Positions 22,396 through 35,280 of a stretch of 64,000 nucleotides of DNA are shown here, piece by piece; positions within the stretch are counted from its first letter, which is position 1, and every line of letters begins with the position of its first letter. Made by a program: the position numbers and the translations under genes. This DNA comes from Halesus radiatus (lineage: Eukaryota; Arthropoda; Insecta; Trichoptera; Limnephilidae), in contig JAHDVE020003606.1 in NCBI GenBank assembly GCA_022606495.2, positions 1-64,000 of the forward strand, in the 5' to 3' direction. The notes beneath the pieces were generated by a model. That model ran no database searches. It was not told where the DNA came from and saw only the letters and a program-made list of their open reading frames with translations.

Positions 22396-22981
22396 AGGTA
22401 CGTCAACATTCAAATAATCCAAACACTGGACAATCAATCGTTATAGCATATATATTTATCATATTACTGAGCAAAAAAAAAGTTTCATGGCACATGTTTT
22501 ATAAAATACACCCTTTTATAAGAAATACTAAAAATGGATTTTAAATACCATTATAAAGAAAAGGCGACAAAATACCTGTAAGTTATAAGCAATGCGCATA
22601 AACGCCTTTAATAAAATAATGGTTATCTTCGAACAAATATTGTGCTATAGTACCAACCATAAATTATATAAGTATATAGTAAGGCCTCCCTTTAAAAACG
22701 TTGTTTTTGAAATAATGTGATGGTTGAATAATTTATTTTATTCATAAAAGTAGGCCGTGGACGGTTTACTGTAGTGTGACGTTATTTTGAGATTGTAATG
22801 TATTTCATTTTAGCGTGTGTGTTTCTTGTAGTACCCTACTGCATAAATTTGTCAAAGGGAACATTTTCATTAAAAACATGACAGTTAAATTAAATTTAAC
22901 GCACCTTCATACATTTATACATATTATTGTATTTTAGAACCATAGTGAAATATTATTCATATCTATATACATAATATGAAG

Positions 22982-23602
22982 GGTGTATCAGGACATACGC
23001 TACAAACTTTAAATAGTGATTCCTGAGCCTCTTTGGAGTAAAACATGTAGATGGCATTTTGTTCTTGTATGAATTCTTTTTCTGGTTTCTTGATTTAATT
23101 ATAGTTAAATGAATAAAAAATTATACTTTAATTATACATTTTAAAGTTTCGAAAGCGATGCTTTCTTCATCGGGAATATATGAATACCAAAAATAATATT
23201 GTCAAGTACATACAAATGATAAAAATTAGAACATAAGAATAGACAAATTATAAACATAAACAAAAATTGTTTAAAGTACATAAGTAATTAATCAAAAATG
23301 CTAATAAAAAATTATTATTATTTAATATTTTAATTTATTATTATTTTCATTTGTCTATACTTGAAATTATTATTTTTACGCCACAAAGTGAATACCAATC
23401 GTTTGAAGAAATAATTAATTATAATTATTTAATATTTCAAAATTCTAACTCTCTAATACGTTATTTAGTTTTTTTTTTTTTTAAATATTTTTATGAGAAA
23501 AAAAAACAATAAACAAAACCGGAGACCGAAATTCCAAATTTTTTACTCTAAATAAAATCAGGAATCATTGGTTAAAGTTTGTCGGCTATGTTCTCATACA
23601 CC
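22982..23602. mobile_element. TIR element (~620 bp) with internal HHR-type sequence
   Basis: Left GGTGTATCAGGACATACGCT, then ACAAACTTTAAATAGTGATTC, is inverted at the right end as TGGTTAAAGTTTGTCGGCTA and TCTCATACACC, with a further shared block containing GATTCCTGA. Arms are about 100 bp and diverged. A shorter relative lies at 29,466-29,660. The interior carries a minus-strand hammerhead-like motif and text shared with the 51.3-kb insertion (CTATACTTGAAATTATT). Confidence 0.65.
23143..23174 (-). ncRNA. Decayed hammerhead-like motif
   Basis: On the minus strand: CCGATGA (core CTGATGA with one change), stem II GAAAGC-ATC-GCTTTC, then GAAA and CTTTAA. Upstream text GTATTCATATATTC matches that before the 51.3-kb and 58.6-kb motifs. 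Stem III is lost; probably inactive. Confidence 0.5.
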
Positions 23603-23776
23603 ATGTATATTAGCAACTATTCATTGTAGGGTTCATTTTATTACTGTGGTACTTCATCTGCATTAGACCCAATCACAAAGGCACAGAAAACGATTACAAA
23701 AATAATCTTTAAGCTACATCTAATTACAGACTCTAATTTAATCTTTAATATAATGAGCGTATTTGACGTTCGGTAG

Positions 23777-24007
23777 ATTTACGCTAAAAGAATCCTCACT
23801 AATCTTTATTCAAACAAAAGTAAATACTATGAAAAAAGATTAAATACTCGTATCACTAGAAATGCCAACAAAGATTTACTCCAAATTCCTGTAATTCATA
23901 CTACTTTTGGGCAACGGAATTTTAGGTATTTAGCGACAAGAATTTACAACATTCTTCCAGTTAGCATAAAAAAATCTGATACCCAAAAAATATTAAACAA
24001 AATGTAA
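23777..24007 (+). mobile_element. LINE ORF2 C-terminal remnant (CR1/jockey-like)
   Basis: One open frame of about 76 codons to TAA at 24,005-24,007 includes YEKRLNTRITRNANKDL, then IPVIHTTFGQRNFRYLATRI and YNILPVSIKKSD. The order (TRxxxN...L..P...T.FGQRxFxxLxxxxxNxLP) is the end of ORF2 in CR1/jockey-type LINEs. A TAG at 774-776 closes the frame upstream, and there is no RT domain. A 3' UTR and (ATT)n follow. Confidence 0.75.
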
Positions 24008-24314
24008 AAAATTGGTTTAAAAGTAATGATAGGGTATTTACCGGTGCACTCACCCAAATTCGAAATTATTGGTTTAATGATTTACCAAGCATACCTTAAT
24101 ATTAGTATATTTTCATAGGTATTTTAAAACTATAAAATAAGTTGCAAAATTACTGCCTCAACACAGGCTAGCCTAGTGAGGCGGGTTATGTGAAACTTCA
24201 ACTATAACTTTTATTATATTATTTTCTATTTTTCCTTATAAACCACTGTACACTTACATTATTTTATTATACATGTCTTAGATATAGTTAAATTTAATTA
24301 CAATAAAGATATTA
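24008..24314 (+). mobile_element. LINE 3' UTR with stem-loop
   Basis: A stem GCCTCA (24,155-24,160) / TGAGGC (24,177-24,182) encloses ACACAGGCTAGCCTAG. A second LINE 3' UTR at 53.5 kb has the same loop frame with two compensating changes. The sequence ends in AATAAAGATATTATTG, running into (ATT)n. Confidence 0.6.
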
Positions 24315-24480
<166 letters not shown>

Positions 24481-24499
24481 TATTTATAATAATCGGACC

Positions 24500-24565
24500 A
24501 TTTCTATAGCGCCGCTTTTGTGAGATATCACCTCAGGGGCGCTGTACAAATATTACTTCCTATTC
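24500..24565 (-). repeat. 3'-end hairpin 'X' copy 3
   Basis: CTATAGCGCCGCTTTTGTGA, then CACCTCAGGGGCGCTGTAC. Abuts the (ATT)n on its microsatellite side, so a plus LINE tail and a minus X tail meet at one microsatellite. Confidence 0.75.
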
Positions 24566-26072
24566 TTATATTCTATTCTTATTATTATTATTACAATATT
24601 ATTATTATTATTACTTGCTACGCTAGCTTGGGACGTTTTGTAGCAAGTATTCCATTTCGTTTCGTGGTAAAGTCAAATAAAATAATCTACTTTGTTAACA
24701 TAATAACATATGTGTAGTACACTTAAAAATAATTTAAAGATACATGCAGTCAAAAAAAAGATTTATATGTTAATATTAATATTAAAAATAAACATACTCA
24801 TTACAGTCCAATACAAAAACAACACAGAGAAAGTAAAACAATAAACCATTTTGAATAAATTTACGAATAGACTAAATCAAATCTACGCGATAACTTGCAT
24901 GATACTTTAAGCTGTCGAGGGATCACTCATTAAAAGGTGTTAAATTTCTTGTACAGGGTGTTTTGAGTTATGGATGTTGTATTTGGTATGTATCTAAGAA
25001 TACCTTCTGACGCTGTTGCCAGCATCATCTTATAATTGGTTTTTCGTATCTTCATTTATTTGAGACTGAACTGGATTCAATTCGTTATGGGCATCTTACC
25101 TATCAGAAGATGACAGTTGCAGGGAAAAAATAAGTCCGCTTTATGGTTTATTATTAGATTTTATTACAATGGAATTAAAGCACAAATGAATAAATTAATA
25201 AATCCTGAGTCATAAGAATTTTTAATTTCCGACTGTCATAAATTATCGTGAATATCCGTCATTGCTATCGAATTCTTGTGATGTGTAACGAGGGTTCAGG
25301 TTTCAAGTGGAGGTAACACCAGCTGCACATTATTTACCTTTTGTATTAAGTGGAGTAGCCTTAAGAATACGCTGAATGCCCATTTAAAAGTATTGAATTT
25401 CTGGATGCCTACAGTTTCATGAATTGACCCGACGCCTTTAAACATTATGCCATACAAATTCCCCCGAGAGGGTATTTACATAGAATGTACACACCCAGCC
25501 TAACTTTGTTTATTTGTGCAAAATTTACGGCTTATGAAAATATTGTACAATTATTTCACGATTTTTAGCAAAAATTCTGTTTTGGCCACGAATATAGGCG
25601 GGAAAAAAACAACAGTAGCAATTGTCGTGGGAATACAAATAACACCGATTGGATGAAAATTCTCGTTCATTTTTAAGTCAGCTGTCCTATTCTGAACATG
25701 GTTTTGACTAATAACACCCCGATTAACGTTCGCTTCTCGCTCCACATCAAATGTTTTATGAAAAATTGGGAATCGGAGAACAAATAAAGCATCAGTGCTA
25801 ACAGCTAGTACCTATGGATGATAAAAAAATCACATACTGGTGATTTTGTCAGAGCGATTATGAACAAGCAAAATAAAAACACAGATCCAAGGTCCCTGAC
25901 TAGGTTAAATAATTCGCATTCCCCAAAGGTTGAGTTCTTTACAGGTCTTGTTGCTTCTGCTCCGGTGTTTGTTAGTGTGCTACTCTAGGTTCTTTTAGAC
26001 TTCTCCATCGTTTACTAGATGCGTTTGCACTGCAGTATTACACATAAATAAATACGCACTGTACAGTACATG
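24566..26072. other. Spacer, nothing recognised
   Basis: Short ATT tract near 24,585-24,615; otherwise no gene, RNA or repeat that I can support. Confidence 0.45.
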
Positions 26073-26440
26073 TTGCCCTCCGTTGGTTAGGATATTTGGC
26101 CATGAATCCGGGGGTCGCGGGTTCAAATCCCGGCGTACGCAAGTAAATTTTATTCGATTAATTTGTACTATTTCACAATTTATTCATTTTAAAAGGTAAT
26201 ATATAGTATATTTGCGACACGTTCCAAAGTCGTAGATACTTTCAGTATCGCCCTGGTGAAGGTCCACCGATCAGAATCGAAACTTTGCCCGAAATGGCTT
26301 TAGGCCAAGTTTCTCTTTCACATCTCATTTCCCTCCTCACTACATTCAGCTTCACAAGATACCTCTATTAGAGATGCCATGGTCTCACTGGCTCCAGACG
26401 CTTGGGAGCAGCTAGGACTCTTGTGCGGTACTCAGATAAA
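26073..26440 (+). mobile_element. tRNA-derived SINE, near full-length
   Basis: The head contains B box GGGTTCAAATCCCGGCGTACG. The body has CTTTCAGTATCGCCCTGGTG and CACTGGCTCCAGACG; the tail has TCTTGTGCGGTACTCAGATA. Its A box is more decayed than its B box. The pyrimidine-rich block is shorter than in the 8.2-kb copy. Confidence 0.85.
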
Positions 26441-26964
26441 ACATAAAACTGTGGTATAGCATACAAATCGAGGCCACGGAGCATTAATCGTAGGGAAACT
26501 GAGGTATGTAGTCCTCCCGACTTGAATCGGTGATTTGTCACGGGTTATTTTATCTCAAGTAACCAAACTTTATTGGAATGAAGAGCTACTTGACATCTTG
26601 TTTTTAATGTCATATGCCCATGCAAACTGCATTATAAATGAAAGTAGCAATCGAAAGTAACATTGTTCATCGGTACGGCATGCGTGCGTCGATAACGTAC
26701 GAACATATGCGTTTAAACTGCGACCATAAATGCCACCGTCTTTATTCAATTTTATTGTTGGACAATTCGAAACCATACATGGGTATTAAACTCTTTGTGG
26801 ATTGGTACTCGAATTTCACGGGAGCCAAAAGGAATGCTATTCCGGTGAAGTGCACGTGCCTAAGCCACATCGGTGCGGGGAAAATATTTAAAAGAAATGT
26901 TAATAGTCAAAGATACCCTCAAAACATATAACAATTAAAAGTTTATTTCTATTACGCAATCTCG

Positions 26965-27000
26965 TGACGGGTCACCTCAAGTGCGCTTTACATTAACTAA
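26965..27000 (-). repeat. Partial hairpin 'X'
   Basis: GGGTCACCTCAAGTGCGCTTTAC keeps only one side of the hairpin. The AT-rich region after it (to about 27,190) is loosely similar to the region after the 51.7-kb partial copy. Confidence 0.45.
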
Positions 27001-27222
27001 CCCAACATAATAACAGTGTAAAATAACAGGCCATAAATATATTCGTACACAAATTAAAACTATGACTTAAAATTTTCATGAGCAGCAGACTCGCTTACAT
27101 GAATAATTTAGAAACTAAGGACATAAATAATCAAATATAAGTACAACTAACGAAAGAGCGATAAAAAATACACTAAATAACCTAAATTAATATAATTATA
27201 AAATAACTGATATTGTAAATAA

Positions 27223-27367
27223 ATGAGTAAAATCGTCCCATTAGAGGTAAAACTCACTATGTGTCGTATGGCTCATTTGGTTCTTAATGAGTAAAATCGT
27301 CCCATTATAGGTAAAACTCACTATGTGTCGTATGGCTCATTTGGCTCTTAATGAGTTTTACCTCTAA
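27223..27367. repeat. 64-bp tandem duplication plus inverted end
   Basis: Units starting ATGAGTAAAATCGTCCCATT at 27,223 and 27,287 are nearly identical. A third start at 27,351 instead reads ATGAGTTTTACCTCTAAG, the inverse of AGAGGTAAAACTCA inside each unit. Confidence 0.9.
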
Positions 27368-27574
27368 GGGGGCCATAGTATAAAACAAAACATCTGTCTA
27401 ACTGATTATTTAAATAATAAAAACATATAAAAATTTCGGTGTTCCATAGCTCATAACGGAAATAACTTTGCGAGCTGTAAACAATTGCGTTGACCTTCAA
27501 AATTTTGGAGACGGAAAAAGCTTTACAAATTTCATGACCCCGGAGGTTATAGATGTAGATAGTAGGTAGATACT

Positions 27575-27805
27575 TTATGTAGGTATCACCCTGGTGAAAG
27601 AAGACCACTCAGAATCGAAACGTTGCTTGAAATGGCATTAACCGTGTTTGGAAACCCGATCTGAAAAGCCAGGTATTTCTCAACATTCCTCTTTTGCAAC
27701 TCCATCCCTTCGCAACTAGCTTCAATCTCATGCATTCCACAATAATTGGGATTGCTATAATGCCATTGGTTGGAATGCTTGTGCGATGGTCATGTAGAAA
27801 TGTGC
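27575..27805 (+). mobile_element. SINE, 5'-truncated and diverged
   Basis: ATCACCCTGGTGAAAGAAGA, CAGAATCGAAACGTTGCTTG and GCTTGTGCGATGGTCATGTAG follow the SINE body order. No tRNA-like head. Confidence 0.75.
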
Positions 27806-27869
27806 ACTAGTATTGCTAACTGTATTACCTGGTGAAGGTATAGGCTAATTTATTAGATACAATACACCT

Positions 27870-28418
27870 TTCTAAACTTCTATATACAAAAATGAATGTT
27901 TGTCTGTGTGTCCTCGATTTTCTCGAAAATTACCGATTTTCTGAAAATAGCGCAGTTTGTTCTTATTAATGCCGGAAGGTTTGAATAAAATCCAACATGT
28001 TAAAATCTTGCTATTATGTTTTAAAATTTGTATGAAAAAATTGAACCCGCCATGTTGTATTGAGGTTAGCCCGTAGATATACCACTCTGATTAGCTACAT
28101 ATTACATATTCAAAAGAAGGTTTGTTTCGGTAGAATATTTTGTTAATGGGAAACACATGTAGGTCATGTAGGTACCTACTTAAGAACTTTATTATTTAGA
28201 TATATTAAAAAAAAAAATAACTTTGATGTAATAAAATTTTCGAAAGAATGCTTCTTTGTTTAGAGATAGTAATAGTCATCACAAGGCACTTATTTCGATG
28301 ACAAATAAATTATGGCACCCGAACGAAAAGCAAGAATTCACAACTTCATGATTTTATTAAAAACAAATATATATATATATATATATATATGAGCAACGCC
28401 GGGTATTCATTGGCTAGT
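27870..28418 (+). mobile_element. Helitron-like non-autonomous element
   Basis: The 5' part has TTCTATATACAAAAATGAAT, then CTCGATTTTCTCGAAAATTA. The 3' end is GAGCAACGCCGGGTATTCAT, then TGGCTAG, followed by T. CTAG fits the Helitron CTRR end, with insertion before T. A (TA)n tract at 28,367-28,390 replaced the left hairpin arm. No Rep/helicase coding sequence. Confidence 0.5.
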
Positions 28419-28518
28419 TATATATAAAATATCAGAAGGACGCGGTACTGTGACACTGAAGGAAGGTGTTGAATGGAGCGACGCGAAGGCGAGAAACGAA
28501 TCTAAGGTCCAGTGTGAA

Positions 28519-28780
28519 AGATACTCTCAGTATCGCCCTGGTGAAAGACCACCATTCAGAATTGAAAAGTTGCTTGAAATGGCTTTTAGCCGTGTTTGGT
28601 GACCAGATCTGAATAGCCAGGTATTTCCCCACCTTCCTCTACTCCCTCTCCTTCCCCTCCCCAATACCTTCAGCCTCACAACATTCCCCAATTGGGCATG
28701 CCATAGTCTCACTGGCTCCAGACGGTTGGGAGCAGTTGAGACCCTTGTGCGGTATTCATATAAAAAATAAAATAAAAATT
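28519..28780 (+). mobile_element. SINE, 5'-truncated
   Basis: Starts at AGATACTCTCAGTATCGCCC and runs to CTTGTGCGGTATTCATATAA; very close to the 8.2-kb copy. A GC-richer ~75-bp piece (28,440-28,515) lies just upstream and is not the SINE head. Confidence 0.9.
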
Positions 28781-29465
28781 GTACCTTACATTGCGTGCGG
28801 GGAGCAGGAACGCAGACTCGCTGGCTAGAGATAACATTTTCATCACATTGTCATCGATTATGTATGACAGAAAAATTATATAGGTTAAAAGTGATATGCC
28901 AGGATATCTGCCATTTATAAGTATAATATAATTATGGTAAAATGATATGAAATATTATTATTATTATTATGCTCAACTACAAAAGGTAATGGATGTTGTC
29001 AAAGACCAGAAGCCAGAAGTGATCTACAAGTGATCTTGCACCGTGCCTTGCTACAGATAATCTTCTGTGAAACAGTTTTCATCAAAGTGCTTGGAGATCT
29101 GTGATTACTTCGGGAGAGAACTGCGGTCTTCGTCTTTCTCGTTATAAATAATATATATCCGTTTTCATTCGACGTCTTGGTAAAAGATACAATTTTATTG
29201 CTTATTAGTAGGTACTACACGGCTTGCCCGAAATTCAAAACACATTGTTTTTTATTGAGCATTTCTTGTTTTTGGTTTATTTTAATGTTTAATGAAATCG
29301 CTCTGTAGGTCATAATAGAAATAGAATTAGCTAGAATAATTAATAATGAGTTAAAAAAAACTCAAAAGCTGTACAAATTTTACTTGGTCTCACCGTTTGA
29401 GAGGTGTCGAAGCACAACTTTTTCATTACATTGCACACTGCTATATATGTGTAATTATATATGAT
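28781..29465. other. Spacer, nothing recognised
   Basis: Short (ATT)n near 28,955; otherwise unassigned. Confidence 0.4.
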
Positions 29466-29660
29466 GTACAGGATTAATCAAAAGGTACTAGACAAACTTT
29501 AACAAGCGATTCCTGAGTTCATATGGAATCAAAAATGTCGACGTCGTTTTGGTCTCCGGTGACATTTTTTTTATTAAAAACAAAGAAAAAAAAAATTTCA
29601 CGCGTCGCCCCTGATATAATTGCTGGTTAAAGTCTGTCGGATACGTGCTGATACAAGGTC
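29466..29660. mobile_element. Short TIR element related to 22.98-kb element
   Basis: Left AGACAAACTTTAACAAGCGATTC, with GTCTCCGGT further in, matches the 22.98/23.6-kb termini. The right end is inverted: TTGCTGGTTAAAGTCTGTCG, then GCTGATACAAGG. The left edge is less certain than the right. Confidence 0.6.
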
Positions 29661-29661
29661 T

Positions 29662-29825
29662 ATTCACATCTACCGACACTGTGAAGTGCAGATACGTAAA
29701 TTGGCCGGAGAGAGTATTCAAATCACACCGTGTGTGAATGTGTTCATAGATAATGTAAGTAACTAATTTTGCCGTGCCTGCCACTTTACGTGTCAGCACT
29801 GTGCGGTGTCGGTAGATGTGAATGT
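29662..29825. mobile_element. Foldback MITE, CATCTACCG-type, copy 2
   Basis: TTCACATCTACCGACACTGT on the left; GCGGTGTCGGTAGATGTGAA on the right. The central GTGTGTGAATGTGTTCATAG matches the 0.9-kb copy. It lies against the preceding TIR element with no spacer. Confidence 0.8.
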
Positions 29826-29964
29826 GTGTACATACACATCATTAAAAAAAAACAAAGAAAATTTACTTTTCCTTGGTTACAAACAACCTGACAATATTAG
29901 AATTCCTTTTACTTCCATCATTACAAGAAGTGGAAACAATTATTGTTCGTGCAATAATAGTGGA

Positions 29965-30045
29965 CTTGGCTAGTAGAAGATTGAACCCACGATGCCTGGA
30001 TGGGAACCCATGGCATTTGTTCACTCGGCTAAGGTACCTACATAC
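29965..30045 (-). ncRNA. Decayed tRNA-like SINE head
   Basis: On minus: A-box-like TTAGCCGAGTGAACAAATG and B-box-like GTGGGTTCAATCTTC, spaced as in tRNA SINE heads. No complete cloverleaf. Not a functional tRNA gene. Confidence 0.4.
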
Positions 30046-30059
30046 TTGCATGATATATC

Positions 30060-30188
30060 CTGCATGAGGTAGGTGTATGGGTAGAAATATGGGTAGGGGT
30101 GGGAGTAGGGGCAGGGGTAACACATTATAACCTCAAAAAATTCCTCCAAACCATTCATAAACCTGGTCAATACCTGGTACGTTAGCTA
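30060..30188 (+). mobile_element. Helitron-like 3' end with GGGGTA-type tract
   Basis: A decayed GGTAGGGGTGGGAGTAGGGG tract is followed by AACACATTATAACCTCAAAA, CAAACCATTCATAA and a terminal TACGTTAGCTAGT. The block after the G-rich tract matches that at 49.34-49.38 kb, so both are one subfamily. Confidence 0.5.
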
Positions 30189-31984
30189 GTACATAATATT
30201 ATATTACACGGTTGGTAGGAAATATTTTCTTAAGTAATCTTTTTCGATCGCATTTTAACGCCTTCAAGTAAATCCAATATAATTCTTCAAAAGCACGAGA
30301 GAGGGAGACTTGCATGCACGTATTGCGCATGCATTGTGCGGGGAGGAAATAAAATTCTTTCCTGGCACGGGCGTTATTCCTTGACGTCGAATGGCGTTAG
30401 AATGCTTCCCGCGACTCCATTAAGCGCCGCCGGTCCCGACTGTTTTTGACTTAGCTGCATCAATTTATCATTTGCGAGAGCGAGTGCGCATGGTAATGTG
30501 CCACCGAAATTATTGAGCGGCCGAAAAAAAATCTGGAAATTTTTCCGCACCAATTCAGTAAGATTAATAGCTTTTCTTCCACGTATCACTTATTCAGTTT
30601 ATTTGCGATGACTTCCATTGCGTGAAAATTCGTATTTAGAATTGTTCCGGACTGCAAATGTGAACACCCTATGACAATTAATAGTACACAACTGTTGACC
30701 CCGCACAAATAACAAGTACGGCCTACAGTTGAACTTGACAGTCATCTCTGGTCTGGAGTCAAAAAATACCTTTAAAAAAACTCTCGACTCTGTGCAAAAT
30801 CAGGTGGTCCGTTTGGCAGATTCTGTAATCTTTAAGGCACAAGCATCAGGTCCAGGTGGGAATACTTACCTTCTTCTACCGATATTTCAATAGAAGATGC
30901 TCCGAGGCACCAGTGACGGTCCTTTCGAGACCAGTGCATAGTCGGGAAATACGTCAAATGTGCGGCCTACATTTGTACACAGTTGACATTCTTACAAGAG
31001 AACGGGTCGTTTTGCGATAACAAGTCCCCTCTGAAAGCACCAGAGGAGGAAGAAATCGTTTTACTTGGAAAGGCTGGGAGGCAGGTTTTTCACGATTTTC
31101 ACGATGTAAAATTGATCGTATTTTTAAGGCGGTTGGCGTAGAAATACCGTAACCCACAAAATATCTCAATAATGTTAGTATTTTAAATTTAATGGGCTGT
31201 AAATAATGTTTCAATAAATAGAAGTGGTTAGGTCAACTAAAATCACCTTCATACTTTAAAACGTCAAAAAAGTTTTCCTTCGCTAGAAATTTTTATGGGC
31301 TACACCACTTTTACGCCACGCGCTGACGTCCTAAAATACAGGTTATAGCTAAAAGTAACGCAGTTACCAATACCGCGAAAGAGAAATTTTACAATTATTA
31401 TTTAAAAAAAAAAATACAATTTGATCACACCTCTGCCGTACACCAAGTATTTTTATTAACACGACATCGTTTATATCGAATTATCAGAAAACTTCACTCA
31501 TTTGCAATACCCGCACAGGTGATGTAGGTTATAAAAGTATTTATACCGATAAGTGCACATAATTATGAATATTGTGAGAAAATGGACACAACAGCTGTGT
31601 GTAGTAATACATTAAAGTAACTATGAATGTAAAATAACGGACGAGCACCCAAATAAGACACTAAACGTCACTTTGCAGGTTGCTAATGCAAGCAATACGA
31701 CAAATAATTGATCTGTAAATTCCATATTTAAATTAAGTTGGAAAATACCAAAGGTTTCCAATGACGAAAATCCCCAAACTGTAATATTTTAATTTGTATT
31801 CAATACATACCAAAACTTTTGAAAATTTGTGCAGATTGAAAATCACAGAAGCATAATAAAATTCTAATAAGTATTTCATACACTAAAGACGGGTATCCTG
31901 AGAATTTTTTTTTAAATATTGCACGAACAACATTACACAAAAAAAGTCGGCTACGGAAAGCAAAAATATTATCATTTTTCTTAT
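30189..31984. other. Mostly single-copy-looking sequence
   Basis: Relatively GC-rich parts (30,300-30,560 and 30,730-31,100) have no repeat partner here and no recognisable coding domain. They could be conserved non-coding DNA, but only comparison with related species can show that. Confidence 0.35.
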
Positions 31985-32169
31985 TATTGTTATTGTTTTT
32001 TTTGTATGTCTTATTCCTCTTGTAAAACCTTTTTATTTCATATTATATGTGCATAATGTAAATTTATTTCCTTTCTGTTTTATGTTTTATATTTTATGGT
32101 GTACCATAATACCTATTTGGTCTACTTTCCATTGCACAACCCCATGCGTTTAGCCCGAAATAAGAAATA
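31985..32169 (+). mobile_element. LINE 3' UTR fragment
   Basis: TTCCATTGCACAACCCCATG and CCCGAAATAAGAAATATTAT match the 10.4-kb LINE end. No coding part remains. Confidence 0.6.
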
Positions 32170-32510
<341 letters not shown>

Positions 32511-35204
32511 GGACACATATGTGTATGGTCAAGCCCCAATGTTTTCTTGTTTTGTTGTAAAACAAGTGCAGAAACTCGGCTTAAGAATTTTTGTATTGGG
32601 AATTTTATACATATTCCTAAGTACCCGTGTAGAATTTATGGATAAATCATTCGTAGCATTTCTTGCTATAGCAGACTACAAAGTATGTTTTTGAGTGCCC
32701 CCTTTAGCGCCCCGTGTCCTATTCATACAAACCGTCAAAACTGAAAAACTCATTTTTTGTTTTGTTTGACTTAGTCCACCTAGTTCTCAAACCTAGCGCC
32801 GGCTGGTCGAAGTTCCACGAACATCAATAAAACGATACATTTATTATGGTGATGTATTCACGCGTCCCTCAAACCTCGGCGCGCGAGGAACTGTTCAGAG
32901 TAAAACTTCCAGCCGAGGTGTTTATTTATGGTAAAGGTTTCATTATACAGTTTGATGACGTCAAACTTAATAAATATCACAAAATAAATGCTGCTGTAGC
33001 TCGAAATTAATAATGTACATTATTTTATTGGATTAAAATCATTAGCTATTCGTTTTATTTGAATATTGTCTTACTTTGAAACATCGGCGTTATCTAATTT
33101 ATTGACTGAATGGGTACCTGCTTTGACTAAAAGGAAGCAGTTCCCTGTATAAATACTAAAATTCTTGACGAATCTGTGACTGATTAGCTCCGTCCAGACA
33201 GTTCACATAACGTACGACACACATTCCCTACTAGCAAATAAATGATTAAGCCGTCAAAAGGGCAAAACAGTACGAAATCATGTGCGACTAAAATAATATG
33301 CAATGGAAACCTTCGTTAATGTTCAACTATTGTATGATACTTCTTTTCACTTTTCTGGCTCATATATCGCCCTGTCCTGTCATATAGTCCTGTCCAAACA
33401 ACGATATCTGAGCGTTCAAGGCAGTTCCTAACCAACAAAAATTGTTTTTATATGTCAATAAAATTTCGGGACTTTGCATGAATATTCAACTATTGCTTGA
33501 TGCTCACTCGAACTTGTCTAGGTCATGCGTCGCACGCCTCATGAAATCAGGACGGAGCTATTGAAGAACTCATCCCTTCTAAATATTCTGTGTTTGATAA
33601 AATTAAATAAAGGAAACTCCCTGTAGTTTAAATATATTTTATCAAATCTGCGAAATGATGCAATCATCTGTCTATAATAAGAGCATTGTGTTTTATCTCT
33701 AGAAACATTGATTTTTTTAATGAAAACATTTCAAACTTTCCATTTGGAATCATTAAGAACCCGTCTATATGAACCAAGTTTAAATAAGCTATTACGATTC
33801 TAAAAATATCAAGCCTTTTAATATAAACAAATAAACTCCAACTACAATCGGTTCACATCACGCCACGGCACTAAAACAATAAACACTAAATTGAAGTTTC
33901 GTTCTTTGACTACAAAATAAGAAAATAAATTTCATTGTTAAGTTTACGATAACATACTCGAATGAAATCGCAAATAAAATGATATTTCTTTTCGAATATA
34001 ACATAAATAACCTCGATTTGAATGAATTGACAAAAGGTTGTATAATTCAGAAATCAGTACCTACCTATCAAAATTACCGCTCTTCGAATAAATAAAAATA
34101 GATTTTACCCGATAGTAGGCGATGGGTTTTGAAAAGAAATATTTTATTTACAGTCTGACATTTAAAAGTAGACAATAATTGATGGCGCTGCGATCGTTTA
34201 AAGGGTTTTAAATGGCAACACAAAGCTGGCTCATAGGCTCATCAAATCATGTTTTGAAAACACTACGTTTTACTTTAACCAGTGTTAAAATTAGTGGTAC
34301 TTTCTGAAAGGAGATGGTTCGACGTCCTTATTCTAACATAATTTTGTGTTTATTTATATGTTATTTAACGCTTTCCAAGGAAGATAATTACACATGGAAG
34401 GGCGTTTTTTTTTTTTAATTTCTGAAATTTTATGAATCGAAATAAGCATGTATTAAATGTTAGCATTATGATGTATTGCGATGTTTCTTTACAACAAATT
34501 ATGAAATGCGAATATGTGAAAACATTTGAATGTGATAAACAGATTTTAAAGATGAAACCAGTAACTTGGTGTATCCATTTGTAGTTCTAAAATAATAAAT
34601 AAATAGCTAGTATGAGATATGTAAAAAAAAATCAGAATAATGTAACAATGCGCAAATGCAGAAACAATGCTAAATTTTGTGGTAAATATCAGACTTGCAT
34701 ATGTTAACGTGGCGTGCAAGTGAGATTATTTTTTTGCCCGAATGTGAATACGAATTCCTACTCATGGTTCGTTTCTGTTTCTGTATTTTGTATTCTAAAG
34801 TTAGAATTTCGAAAAATAAAAGCTCACAGGTTTAAAAAAAAAACAACTTATTTCATAAACCTCAAACTTACTTAACGTTGCCAAAGGCTTTAAAAAAAAC
34901 TCGAGTTCTACATATAACCATTATTTATGAAATCTTTTAACCCTTTCGTACCATACGAACATTTAAAAATTCATAGATTTGTGAATTTTTTTATTTCCTA
35001 TCTAGAGCGAATAAAAATTGGGAGTTTTTATTTTCCAATAATTGCTGGCATTACTGGCTTTGCGCGTAATTTTTTTTCATTGGATTTTACCTACATGTTC
35101 AGGCGGTAGCCACGTTTATATTTTAAAAGGTGAATTTTGCTTTTATTTGCGACTTCCGCACCCTGAAAATTGTCTTTTTGGATGAATGCTTTGAATAATA
35201 ATAA
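32511..35204. other. Unassigned sequence
   Basis: No transposon motif, RNA gene or coding domain recognised. Small GC-richer part at 32,790-32,920. Confidence 0.4.
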
Positions 35205-35280
35205 TAATGACAGTTGGATGCTTTGTATAGCGCGATTTTGTGATAAATCACCTCAAGGGCGCTGTACAAATATTATATCC
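35205..35280 (-). repeat. 3'-end hairpin 'X' copy 4
   Basis: AATAATAATAATGACAGTTGG precedes TGTATAGCGCGATTTTGTGA and CACCTCAAGGGCGCTGTAC. Confidence 0.75.
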
